Assembly (NCBI GenBank): GCA_022447065.1 | Contig: JAKUUM010000005.1 | Coordinates: 1-64,000, forward strand | From: SAR86 cluster bacterium | Lineage (GTDB): Bacteria; Pseudomonadota; Gammaproteobacteria; Magnimaribacterales; Magnimaribacteraceae | Length of the DNA: 64,000 nucleotides | Reading direction: 5' to 3' | Part shown: positions 16,568 through 25,011 of the stretch, one piece after another | Layout: each line of letters begins with the position of its first letter | How positions within the stretch are numbered: the stretch's first letter is position 1 | The notes under the pieces: generated by a model | What the model was told of the DNA's origin: nothing | The model's database searches: none | What the model saw: only the letters and a program-made list of their open reading frames with translations | Position numbers and translations under genes: made by a program

Positions 16568-17482
16568 ATGTCTGAAGCTCTTGTTTTTGGAGGTGTAAAC
16601 CTAGATCAAGTTGTCTATGTTTCTAGGCCCCCCAAAGAGGGTGAAACTTTAGAAGGAGAGAGTGTAGAAACCTTCCTGGGAGGAAAGGGCGCCAATCAAG
16701 CTGTAGCATTATCGAGACTTGGAGCGACCGTTTCCTTTGTGGGTAATGTAGGGGAAGATGCCTTTGGCAAAGAACTTATTTCTTCCCTATCAAGCGAAGG
16801 TATAGATCTTTCAATGTTAGGTTCAGTAAATGAAAAAACAGGAACCGCGCTGATTAATGTCTTTGATAATTCCGAGAATCAGATAATTTATATTCCCGGA
16901 GCGAATAAATTTACAAGCCATATACAGGTCACTTCAGAGAGCTTGGAGACCGCTAAAATAGTGGTTAGCCAAATGGAGGTAAACGCTGAAGAGGTTGAGC
17001 AGTTATTTTTTAATTCTAAGGACAAAAACTGTTTGAATATTCTGAATCTTGCTCCATTTAAGAAGCCGAGCAAGAAGCTTGTTGCTCACACAGATGTTTT
17101 GGTTTTTAACGAATTAGAATTTTCTCTTTTTGCAAGCTTAGATACTTCTAGTCCTGTTGAAGTAGATATTTTGAAAGAGAAACTAGAGAACCAAAATCTT
17201 AGCAATAAACTGGCTTTAATAGTTACTTTAGGAGAAAGGGGGTTAGTTTATTATGAAAATAATAAAATGGACTACATAGAAGCCGAGAAAGTTAATGCTG
17301 TAGATACAGTAGGTTCAGGAGATTGCTTTGTCGGGGCTCTTTCGTATTCTCTTTTAAATGGAAAATCCTTAAAAGACTCTTGCGAATTTGCAAATAAATC
17401 AGCAGCTCTTTCAGTTACCAGAAAAGGAGCTGCAACCTCAATGCCCAAAATTGAAGAAGTCAGAAGTTTCTTTAAGTTATAG
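16568..17482 (+). CDS. rbsK: Ribokinase (PfkB family)
   Basis: A 304-residue PfkB sugar kinase. GGKGANQA (38-45) is the first PfkB signature and DTVGSGD (246-252), with the catalytic base Asp252, is the second. The opening GGVNLDQVVYV is ribokinase-like. It would phosphorylate ribose, or another pentose or nucleoside, to feed the pentose phosphate pathway. It is 3 bases after the ADP-ribosylglycohydrolase gene and converges on the nucleoside hydrolase with a 6-base overlap. The ribose assignment rests on family resemblance and neighbours. Confidence 0.82.
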   Translation: MSEALVFGGVNLDQVVYVSRPPKEGETLEGESVETFLGGKGANQAVALSRLGATVSFVGNVGEDAFGKELISSLSSEGIDLSMLGSVNEKTGTALINVFDNSENQIIYIPGANKFTSHIQVTSESLETAKIVVSQMEVNAEEVEQLFFNSKDKNCLNILNLAPFKKPSKKLVAHTDVLVFNELEFSLFASLDTSSPVEVDILKEKLENQNLSNKLALIVTLGERGLVYYENNKMDYIEAEKVNAVDTVGSGDCFVGALSYSLLNGKSLKDSCEFANKSAALSVTRKGAATSMPKIEEVRSFFKL

Positions 17483-18454
17483 AGTCTTAAGGAAATTAAT
17501 TACTCTTTCGTAGAAAATTCCATTAAAAGTTTGAACATCCAATTTCAATGCGACTTGAGCATTAGGTTTAGGCTTCGTTATACGTCCCATAATGGATTGA
17601 TTAAATTCACAAATAGTTTCTCCTGTACTGTGATCACCTGAAGTTTCAACAGCAACATAAGCTTGTTGGCATTCAACTAACTCTGGTATGAAACAAACTG
17701 CCATAGCTAGAGAATCATAAAGATGTAATCCTGCATCACTAACAAGATCTGATCTAATGTCTAACCAAGGTTCAACTGAATCTTTTACAAATTGGCAGAA
17801 AGGATGTTTGTGCTCTCCTATAGATATTAACTCTTCTCGACTTAGCCTTGTTTTATGGCATACATCCAAAGGCACCATGGTGATATCTATACCGGATTCA
17901 AACACCTTTGAAGCAGCTTCTGGGTCAGCCCATACATTGAATTCAGCAGCTGGAGTAATATTTCCTGGTATTTTTGCAGCTCCTGCCATCATGGTGATCT
18001 TTTTAATATTGTTTTCCAGATCTGATGTTAAATCGAGAGCTTTGGCTACATTGGTTAAAGGTCCAATAGTAACCAATTCAATTTCATTAGGGTTATTAAG
18101 ACAGGTCGAACAAATAAAAGAAGCAGCATCCATCTTTTTTTCATCTAATTTAAGCAAGGGAGTAATTTGTTCCATGTTATCTCTTTGGCTTAACCAGTTC
18201 CTCTCGTTGCTTCGATCTTTATCGTAGGTTCCTGGAACGCCGCTATGGATGGGAATGGTTTTCTTTAATTCTTTGAGTAAATAGGTCACGTTACTGAAAC
18301 CTCTTTCCACGGGAACATTTCCTTGAACTATGGTAATTCCTTCTATTTGCAGTTCCGGAGAATTGAGGGCCAGCATAATTGCAAAACAGTCTTCTGGATC
18401 TCCGCCTTTTGTTCCCATGGCAGGGTCAGTGTCAATGATGATCCTTTTGGGCAT
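17477..18454 (-). CDS. Nucleoside hydrolase (inosine-uridine preferring family)
   Basis: A 325-residue nucleoside hydrolase, which splits nucleosides into base and ribose. The N-terminal calcium-binding motif is DTDPAMGTKGGDPEDC: Asp8 and Asp10 are in place, but the usual compact DTDPGxDD is stretched by several residues before Asp19 and Asp22. Further family blocks are IEGITIVQGN, LVTIGPLTNVAKAL and EFNVWADPEAA. I start at the ATG at 18454 rather than the TTG one codon upstream. It faces the ribokinase gene and could supply it with ribose. Confidence 0.85.
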   Translation of the reverse strand: MPKRIIIDTDPAMGTKGGDPEDCFAIMLALNSPELQIEGITIVQGNVPVERGFSNVTYLLKELKKTIPIHSGVPGTYDKDRSNERNWLSQRDNMEQITPLLKLDEKKMDAASFICSTCLNNPNEIELVTIGPLTNVAKALDLTSDLENNIKKITMMAGAAKIPGNITPAAEFNVWADPEAASKVFESGIDITMVPLDVCHKTRLSREELISIGEHKHPFCQFVKDSVEPWLDIRSDLVSDAGLHLYDSLAMAVCFIPELVECQQAYVAVETSGDHSTGETICEFNQSIMGRITKPKPNAQVALKLDVQTFNGIFYERVINFLKTL

Positions 18455-18476
18455 CAACTCAAATTATCTAAACCTT

Positions 18477-20093
18477 TTATTTTCTGGATTCTTCTCTGAT
18501 GGATTTAAATTCATTACCTTCATACCATTCTGGCCATCTGTCAGAATTAGCCAAATCATTAACCATATTTGCAGTAATGGTTAACTGGTCAACAAATCCA
18601 CTTAGATCCCAATTAGGGTCGTATTCATCAGACGGTTGGTGATAGTTTTGAGCTGTGTATTCATCAGCAAAAGCTCTCCCTGCTTCTTTACCTCCATCTA
18701 TTTTGTCAAAGCCACCGTCAGCATAAAGCATAGGAACACCTTTCTTTGCAAAACTTATATGATCTGAACGATAAAAGAATCCTTTTTCGGGTTGTGGATC
18801 AGGGACTATGTATTTATCAATTTTATCAAGTTCGGCTTTGAGTATATCTTCTAGTTCAGAAGCTCCATAACCAACAACTATTACATCTCTTGTCTTTCCG
18901 ATTGGTAAAACACCATCAAAATTATATCCAGCTACTATCTTAGATAAGTCGATAGGCGGGTATTCAGCAAAATATTGAGACCCCAAAAGACCTGATTCTT
19001 CTGCTGTCACCGCAAGAAATAAAAGAGATCTTTCTGTATCAATGGAACTAAAGTAATTTGCTAATTCTAACAATCCAGCTGTTCCTGATGCGTTATCCAC
19101 AGCCCCGTTGTAAATATTGTCACCAGGTTGATCTTCTTTAATACCTAAATGATCCCAGTGAGCCATCATAAGAATATATTCATCTGGTTTTTTATTTCCC
19201 ACCTTAACTGCAGCAACATTATGAGAAGTAGAAAATTCAACTTCATTGTTTAGGGTTGTATCTAAGGTTAAGCCGGCCATTTTTACCGATTGAAAATCTG
19301 CATTTAGGGCTTCTTGCTTAAGAGCCTCCAAGTTTAGATTAGCTTCGCTAAAAAGATCTTGAGCTACAGCACTAGTAATCCAACCCTCAACTTTAACCCG
19401 ACTTTTTCCCATGTCTTCTCGTTTAAGATCTATTTGTTTACCGGCCCAACTGGTTTCTACCACTTGCCAAGGGTAAGCGGCAGGAGCCGTTTCATGAATA
19501 ATTAAAACCGCTTCTGCACCTTGCTTTGCTGCCTCTTCGTATTTGTAAGTCCACCTTCCGTAATAGGTCATCGCTCTACCATTAAATAGATCTGGATCCT
19601 CAGTGCTGAAGCCGGGGTCGTTTATGAGCATAACCAAGGTTTTTCCCTTGGCGTCTAAGTTCTTATAATCATTCCATCCGTATTCTGGAGCAACAATGCC
19701 ATAGCCCACAAAGACTAACTCACTGGCTTTGACTGAAACTTCATCAACAACTCTTTTAGTCCAATACACTGTCTCGGGACCCACCTTTAAGATTCTTTTC
19801 TTAGCTTTGGAGCTAATAGATAAAAAAGAACTGTCTAAGTCAACCGACATCTTACTCAGAGGAACTTCAAGATAATAATTGTCTTTGATTGGAGAAAGTC
19901 CAAGTTTTTTAAATTCATTCTCTAGATACCTTTTGGTTTTTTCACCGCCGTTAGTACCTGGACCTCGTCCTTCAAATCTATCTGAAGCCAGAATTTTAAT
20001 ATGCTGGTGTAAATTGGTTTCCTGAATTTCCTTAGGTTGCTGAGTGCACCCTTGTATGACTAAGGAAACTAAAACTAAAATTAAAATTTTCAT
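18477..20093 (-). CDS. M28 family zinc aminopeptidase, lipoprotein
   Basis: A 538-residue M28 peptidase with a lipoprotein signal (lipobox VIQGC, Cys16), so it should be anchored in the outer or inner membrane facing the periplasm. A protease-associated domain lies in the middle, before the zinc core: MAHWDHLG, YNGAVDNASGTAG, TAEESGLLGS and the late YRSDHISFAKKGVPMLY. Such enzymes trim N-terminal residues from peptides. The two-gene run with the upstream SDR gene is only 15 bases apart. The likely job is use of peptides imported or released in the periplasm. Confidence 0.9.
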   Translation of the reverse strand: MKILILVLVSLVIQGCTQQPKEIQETNLHQHIKILASDRFEGRGPGTNGGEKTKRYLENEFKKLGLSPIKDNYYLEVPLSKMSVDLDSSFLSISSKAKKRILKVGPETVYWTKRVVDEVSVKASELVFVGYGIVAPEYGWNDYKNLDAKGKTLVMLINDPGFSTEDPDLFNGRAMTYYGRWTYKYEEAAKQGAEAVLIIHETAPAAYPWQVVETSWAGKQIDLKREDMGKSRVKVEGWITSAVAQDLFSEANLNLEALKQEALNADFQSVKMAGLTLDTTLNNEVEFSTSHNVAAVKVGNKKPDEYILMMAHWDHLGIKEDQPGDNIYNGAVDNASGTAGLLELANYFSSIDTERSLLFLAVTAEESGLLGSQYFAEYPPIDLSKIVAGYNFDGVLPIGKTRDVIVVGYGASELEDILKAELDKIDKYIVPDPQPEKGFFYRSDHISFAKKGVPMLYADGGFDKIDGGKEAGRAFADEYTAQNYHQPSDEYDPNWDLSGFVDQLTITANMVNDLANSDRWPEWYEGNEFKSIREESRK

Positions 20094-20108
20094 AATATTT
20101 CTCTGTGT

Positions 20109-20888
20109 TTAAGCTCTTTTGATTGAAAGGCCTCCATCAACTGGTAGGACCGCACCATTAACGAAAGAAGCAGCTGGCAAGCAAAGGCTTAAAGTCATGT
20201 GTGCAACTTCTTCAGGTTCTCCATAACGTTTCAAAGGGACTCTACGTCTAGAATAAATCTGTTTGTGTTCTTCAGGGATTCCGGCAGTCATGGCGGTACG
20301 AATAGGTCCAGGGCAAATACAATTTACTGTTATGCCTTGAGACCCCAATTCAGCAGCAAGAGAACGAGTTAACCCTATAACCCCATGCTTGGCAGCTGTG
20401 TAAGGGCTTTGTCCAGGAGTTGCTCCCATGCCTTCAGTGGATGAAATGTTAACTATTCTTCCGCAACTGGATTTCAACATAAAAGGGAGTGAAGCTCGTA
20501 TAAGGTTAACCTGGCCTTTGAGAAGAACATCAAAAGTTCTATCCCAACTTTCTTCATAATTTTTATCGTCTATGGTTACGGGAATTGCTATCCCAGCGTT
20601 GTTTATCAAGATATCCAGTTGACCAAGCTCGGCGATGATAGCAGAAACAACTTGATCAATGTTTTGTTGGTTGGTTACATCCAGCAGTTGTTTAAAGCAA
20701 GTGCCATTTGATGACTTTATTTCGGAACAAACTTGGTCAACATTTTCTTCGTTCAAATCAGTTACTACTACTTTTGCTCCAGCTTCAGCGAAAACATGAG
20801 CCGTTGCTCTTCCCATGCCGCTGCCAGCACCAGTAATCAAGACTACTCTACCTTCTATCGATCTGGACAGTTTTGTTAGTTTTGTCAT
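20109..20888 (-). CDS. Short-chain dehydrogenase/reductase (FabG-like)
   Basis: A 259-residue classical SDR. TGAGSGMG (19-26) binds NAD(P), NNAG is at 96-99, and the catalytic residues are Ser149/150, Tyr163 and Lys167 (YTAAK). The Asp44 after the second strand (VVVTDLN) favours NAD(H). The C-terminus ends LPVDGGLS, typical of the family. Substrate is unknown. It is divergent from the crotonase gene at 20971 and shares an 82-base promoter region with it, so a shared acyl or alcohol pathway is possible. Confidence 0.88.
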   Translation of the reverse strand: MTKLTKLSRSIEGRVVLITGAGSGMGRATAHVFAEAGAKVVVTDLNEENVDQVCSEIKSSNGTCFKQLLDVTNQQNIDQVVSAIIAELGQLDILINNAGIAIPVTIDDKNYEESWDRTFDVLLKGQVNLIRASLPFMLKSSCGRIVNISSTEGMGATPGQSPYTAAKHGVIGLTRSLAAELGSQGITVNCICPGPIRTAMTAGIPEEHKQIYSRRRVPLKRYGEPEEVAHMTLSLCLPAASFVNGAVLPVDGGLSIKRA

Positions 20889-20970
20889 CTTTTTAGAAAA
20901 TTAGTCTAAATTATTTTTTCATATTAAGCTAAATGCTAGGATATCTAATCAAAAGAAATAAGGAAGAGTT

Positions 20971-21654
20971 ATGACAGAAGAACTTGCAACGCTGAAGACT
21001 GAAGGAGATGTTTCCATGATTACTTTCGATGATGGAAAGGCAAATGTTTTTTCTTTGGCCATGAGCCAGACAATAGAAAAACTATTAGATGAAGTATCGG
21101 AGGACAAAGGGGCTTTGTTGTTAATTGGCAGACCCGGTATGTTCTCAGCAGGATTTGATTTGAAGGTAATGAGTTCAGGTGATGGGGAAGCAGTACAAGA
21201 AATGGTAAAAGGTGGTTTCAAACTTCTCAGGAGAATCTACAGCTTTCCTAGACCCGTAGTAGCTGCTTGTAGCGGACATGGAATAGCACTAGGAGCATTT
21301 ATTTTACTTTGTTCAGATTATCGCATAGGTGCAGAAGGAGAATTTATTATTGGAGCTAATGAGATAAGAAACAATATGAGTATTCCAGAGCCAATCTTAG
21401 AGATTGCCAAGTCCAGGTTAACCAAAACTCATTGGTATCGAGCTATTTTAAATGCCGAAATGTATCCTATGTCAGAAGCAATAGCACCAGGTTATCTTGA
21501 CGAACTGGTAAAACCTGAAAAGTTAAAAGAAATTGCTCTAGGAAGAGCTACAGATTTAGCTACTTTAGGCCATCCTGTTTATCAAATAACTAAGGAATTG
21601 GACCAAGAAGAGATCCTAAAGAGAATAGATTCTGGCATAAATTCAATGCCTTAG
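20971..21654 (+). CDS. Short crotonase/enoyl-CoA hydratase family protein
   Basis: A 227-residue crotonase, shorter than typical 255-270-residue hydratases. The oxyanion-hole block SGHGIALGAFILLCSDYRIG and the FSAGFDLK block are recognisable, and GANEI places a Glu near the second catalytic position. It is the second crotonase of the window and is only distantly similar to the one at 2691. A good AAGGAAGAG ribosome site precedes the ATG. Substrate unknown; fatty-acid or side-chain oxidation is likely. Confidence 0.82.
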   Translation: MTEELATLKTEGDVSMITFDDGKANVFSLAMSQTIEKLLDEVSEDKGALLLIGRPGMFSAGFDLKVMSSGDGEAVQEMVKGGFKLLRRIYSFPRPVVAACSGHGIALGAFILLCSDYRIGAEGEFIIGANEIRNNMSIPEPILEIAKSRLTKTHWYRAILNAEMYPMSEAIAPGYLDELVKPEKLKEIALGRATDLATLGHPVYQITKELDQEEILKRIDSGINSMP

Positions 21655-21705
21655 AAGCCTTTAAGCTTTTCTTTTCTTTTCTTTTTGTTAATCTACTGCA
21701 CCCTC

Positions 21706-21781
21706 GGGGCCATAGCTCAGCTGGGAGAGCACCTGGTTTGCATCCAGGAGGTCGTCGGTTCGATCCCGACTGGCTCCACCA
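21706..21781 (+). tRNA. tRNA-Ala (anticodon TGC)
   Basis: A full 76-base cloverleaf with encoded CCA: acceptor GGGGCCA/TGGCTCC (one G-T pair), D stem GCTC/GAGC, anticodon stem CCTGG/CCAGG with loop TTTGCAT, T stem GTCGG/CCGAC. It stands alone between the crotonase and the receptor genes, not inside an rRNA operon where this tRNA is often found in gammaproteobacteria. Confidence 0.97.
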
Positions 21782-21923
21782 AAATTCAGACACACAACAT
21801 TACTTTTTTAATCAAAAGCTTGAATCTAACCCCTATAAGTAGTAAGTTCTTAATTTAAATAGAAGCGTATGCTTATTTATTAGTGGCATGTGTTTTAGGA
21901 CTCTTAATTTGTTGGGGGAAACA
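21782..21923 (+). other. Leader between tRNA-Ala and the TonB-dependent receptor
   Basis: This 142-base AT-rich spacer probably holds the receptor promoter. I see TTGAAT 17 bases before TAAGTT and an overlapping TATAAG, neither convincing. A GGGGGAA ribosome site sits 4 bases before the ATG at 21924. No tRNA terminator is evident. Confidence 0.3.
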
Positions 21924-24854
21924 ATGAAAAAATTTTTATTCTTACTTATAGCTACGGGCTTAATACTACCTGTCTTTGCACAAGAAGAAGAAGAAGCCAG
22001 AGGTGCTATCGAAGAAGTTATAGTCACGGCTGAACTACGTGAAGCTTCAATCATGGATACTGCTATATCAATCACGGCTTTCGATCAATCGCTTATTGAA
22101 ACTTTAAATCTAAGAAACCAAGAGGACCTGCAGAATTTTATTCCTGCTACGACCATTCAACCTTATGATATTTCAATTAGAGGAATAGGTCGGGTTTTTA
22201 GAGCACTAGGTGGAGACCCAGGTATTGGTACTTATCAAGACGGAGCTTATTCTGAAGACTTTGGCATTGCTTCTACTGAAAACGCTCTTTACGACATAGC
22301 TCGAATAGAGGTGCTCAGAGGACCTCAGGGTACGCTTTATGGAAGGAATAGTATTGGTGGCGCGGTTAATTTTATAACCAACAGGCCTTCACAAGATTTT
22401 GCAGCAGAACTTAAGACCATAGCCGGAAGTTATGGCACGGCAGAAGCATATGGATTTATCAATGGTCCCATAACTGATAACTTGAGTGCGAGACTAATTT
22501 TTATGCATCGCATAAGAAGCGGAACCATCGATGATTTGGCAGGACATGAAGATTTGGACAGTTATGACGATGAGAACTACACCCTGGCTGTTCGTTGGGA
22601 AAACGATAACTTCACAGCCGACGTAAGAGGTAATGCGAGAAGTTATGGAAGGGTTCTTGCTGGTGCACAAGGTGCTGGAGCCATTGTAACCAGTCAGTAT
22701 AATTCAAATCATAGACCTAATGACTTGTTTGTTCATGGATATCGTCCGGTTGATCCTACTCTTGCCGCCTGCGCCAGCAGAGTAGACAGAACGGTTCCCC
22801 TTTGTGCAGTTACCGGAATGGAAATCTTTTCTTTTAATCACAATAATATTCCTAAGTTTGGTCAGTTCTTGGTTCCTGGAGTAGACCCAGGTGATAGTGC
22901 TTTTGCTGATCCCAATGATGCGTATGGATACGATCAAAGTATTCTTGATGCCACGACCCACGGAGATGGAACATCAGTACCTCATTTAAGGGGCACTGAT
23001 TTGAAGGTAGCCACTAATGGCTTGAATGACGAGTACTTTAATCATTCAACCGGAACCATAAATTTAGCTTGGGATGTCAGTGATAGTTTAACCATGAAGT
23101 ACATTGGATCTTATACGGATTATCTCTATACCCGTATTACAGATAATGACCTTACAGGTAACCTTGTCTATGACGATCAGTTTTATGCAGAGCAAGAAAA
23201 TGAGAACTGGCAAAATGAGTTACAACTTTTTTGGGATATCACAGACGACTGGAATCTAACCGTTGGAGTATTTGAATACCATAATGAAATTGATCAGGAT
23301 TTGGATTTCTGGACAGATACCAACCCTGGGGCTGCAAAACATAGGTCTGGTGCAGCTGATTATGGAATTTTGGGTGCTGTGGGAATACCAACTGTTGGTA
23401 GTCCGTTCCTAGATTGGTATGTCGCTGGCAGAGAGCAGGGAGTTCTCGGCCTCCCAGGCGGTGTTGGATTATTCGGACCAGTAACCGGTTCTGCCCCAGT
23501 TGTGGGAGCTTCTCAGACTCAGGTCGGTGTTTATTCCGCGCGTGATGTCGGTTGTGGCATAGTTGATCTTTACGGCTTGGTACCTACTCCGGATTTTAGT
23601 GACCCTTATTTGACATCAGTCTGTTTCTTAGAAGGTCCTTGGACTGGAGATATCGGAGGTTCTGTTAGTAATGGACCGATTACACCTGGAACGACCTTTA
23701 TCTGGCAGACAGAGAATAAGACCGACGCTTTTGCTGCTTATTTCCAAACCGAGTTACAAATTAATGAAACTTGGGCAATAACAGTTGGAGCTTCTTGGCA
23801 CGAAGACCAGAAGGTAGCACAAGAAAATCTCTTTCTTTATCAAGAATCAAAATTGACCCCAGCTGGTTTGTTAGCCTTTAACGTGGCAACCGGAGCGCTT
23901 AATGCAGACGGTACGCCAACTGGTAATGGCGTTATTCGTGTTAGAGGTATTCCAATGAGTCGTTCCATTTACAGGGCGATGGAGAGAGATTTTGAAGATG
24001 TTACTTGGCGTTTGAATTTCGATTACACGCCGGTGGATAACATTCTCGTGTATCTTTCTGGTACCACTGGATATCGAGCAGGTGGATTTAACTTGGGTTA
24101 CTTCGCGCCTTTTCCAACTTACGACCAAGAAGAAGTCCTCTCTATAGAGTTAGGGTATAAAGGAATTCATTTAGACGGTTCGTTGCAATTCAATGCTTCA
24201 GTCTATCAATACACATATGAGAATATACACGCGCAAATGACAACAGCGAGCTTCTTAGGTGGAGTCGGTACTTCCGTGCAAGGTTTTCCTGAAGCTGATA
24301 CGAACGGTGTAGAATTTGACTTCGTATACCAAGCAACAGCTGACCTTCTAGTTGGAGGAAACGCCAGTTATACGGATGCTGTCTATTCTGAAGAATACAT
24401 ACAGCCTACTGGAAACACTGGTGTTATTGATGTAAATAACCCCCTATCGCCTCCTTCCCTTTATTCCATATCTGAGCGAAATGTGCCTATAAAGGGTTTA
24501 CAAATGCTCAGGATTCCTAAAAGCAAGATGGCTTTTTATGCGAATGTAACTAAGGACGCATTTGGAGGAACCGTAGATTATCTTGTAACTTATGCATGGA
24601 CAGACAGTATAAATTGGGACGATAGTATGATAGCCATAGATAAGGCACCTCAGTTTGACAGGTTAGACCTCAAGCTTACTTGGACAAATAGCGAAGAGGA
24701 TTTGGTAGTCATGGCCTTTATCAATAATCTCCAAGATAAAATTGGTGTTAGAAATATGTGGCGTCAAGGAGAGTCAGATGGTTTTATGAGATCTATAGCT
24801 CCAACCTTGCCTCGTATGGCGGGCATAGGCTTCACTCTTAGATTAGGGGAATAA
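21924..24854 (+). CDS. TonB-dependent outer-membrane receptor
   Basis: A 976-residue receptor. The start at 21924 begins a signal peptide ending PVFAQ; an upstream frame opening is not needed. A TonB box (EEVIVTA) follows at about residues 28-34, then the plug domain with RGIGR and the IEVLRGPQGTLYGRNSIGGAVN signature, then a long beta-barrel ending in a C-terminal FTLRLGE. The extended loops (residues about 280-370 and 470-590) suggest a larger ligand. The ligand cannot be told: no siderophore or vitamin genes are nearby. It stands alone between tRNA-Ala and a strong terminator. Confidence 0.93.
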   Translation: MKKFLFLLIATGLILPVFAQEEEEARGAIEEVIVTAELREASIMDTAISITAFDQSLIETLNLRNQEDLQNFIPATTIQPYDISIRGIGRVFRALGGDPGIGTYQDGAYSEDFGIASTENALYDIARIEVLRGPQGTLYGRNSIGGAVNFITNRPSQDFAAELKTIAGSYGTAEAYGFINGPITDNLSARLIFMHRIRSGTIDDLAGHEDLDSYDDENYTLAVRWENDNFTADVRGNARSYGRVLAGAQGAGAIVTSQYNSNHRPNDLFVHGYRPVDPTLAACASRVDRTVPLCAVTGMEIFSFNHNNIPKFGQFLVPGVDPGDSAFADPNDAYGYDQSILDATTHGDGTSVPHLRGTDLKVATNGLNDEYFNHSTGTINLAWDVSDSLTMKYIGSYTDYLYTRITDNDLTGNLVYDDQFYAEQENENWQNELQLFWDITDDWNLTVGVFEYHNEIDQDLDFWTDTNPGAAKHRSGAADYGILGAVGIPTVGSPFLDWYVAGREQGVLGLPGGVGLFGPVTGSAPVVGASQTQVGVYSARDVGCGIVDLYGLVPTPDFSDPYLTSVCFLEGPWTGDIGGSVSNGPITPGTTFIWQTENKTDAFAAYFQTELQINETWAITVGASWHEDQKVAQENLFLYQESKLTPAGLLAFNVATGALNADGTPTGNGVIRVRGIPMSRSIYRAMERDFEDVTWRLNFDYTPVDNILVYLSGTTGYRAGGFNLGYFAPFPTYDQEEVLSIELGYKGIHLDGSLQFNASVYQYTYENIHAQMTTASFLGGVGTSVQGFPEADTNGVEFDFVYQATADLLVGGNASYTDAVYSEEYIQPTGNTGVIDVNNPLSPPSLYSISERNVPIKGLQMLRIPKSKMAFYANVTKDAFGGTVDYLVTYAWTDSINWDDSMIAIDKAPQFDRLDLKLTWTNSEEDLVVMAFINNLQDKIGVRNMWRQGESDGFMRSIAPTLPRMAGIGFTLRLGE

Positions 24855-24864
24855 ATAAGAAGAG

Positions 24865-24895
24865 AAAAAAACCTGCCTTTGGGCAGGTTTTTTTT
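24865..24895. terminator. Bidirectional intrinsic terminator
   Basis: A 7-base-pair stem ACCTGCC/GGCAGGT with loop TTTG, preceded by seven A and followed by eight T. It ends the receptor transcript 10 bases after the stop, and because of the A run it should also work for the minus-strand genes coming from 26331. Confidence 0.92.
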
Positions 24896-24932
24896 ATCTT
24901 ATATTTTCTTCTAAAAAGTAAGTGAAGGGCTG

Positions 24933-25003
24933 TGCATCTGCAAAACGTTTTAAGACGTTGGTGGTGATGCAGTATTTCCAATACTCCCCCAAACTTTATT
25001 TGG
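24933..25003 (-). repeat. Three consecutive inverted repeats 3' of the aminotransferase gene
   Basis: Between the terminator and the aminotransferase stop lie three dyads: TGCATC/GATGCA (24933-24938 and 24966-24971) enclosing AACG/CGTT; AGTATT-tcc-AATACT (24971-24985); and CCAAA-cttta-TTTGG (24989-25003). None is followed by a T run in either direction. They would fold in the 3' untranslated part of the minus-strand transcript. Confidence 0.45.
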
Positions 25004-25011
25004 CTTGGAGA

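Noticed and set aside
21590-21793. A 67-codon minus-strand frame across tRNA-Ala
   Set aside because: It is the antisense of a tRNA gene, a well-known source of false small proteins (SQSGSNRRPPGCKPGAL type).
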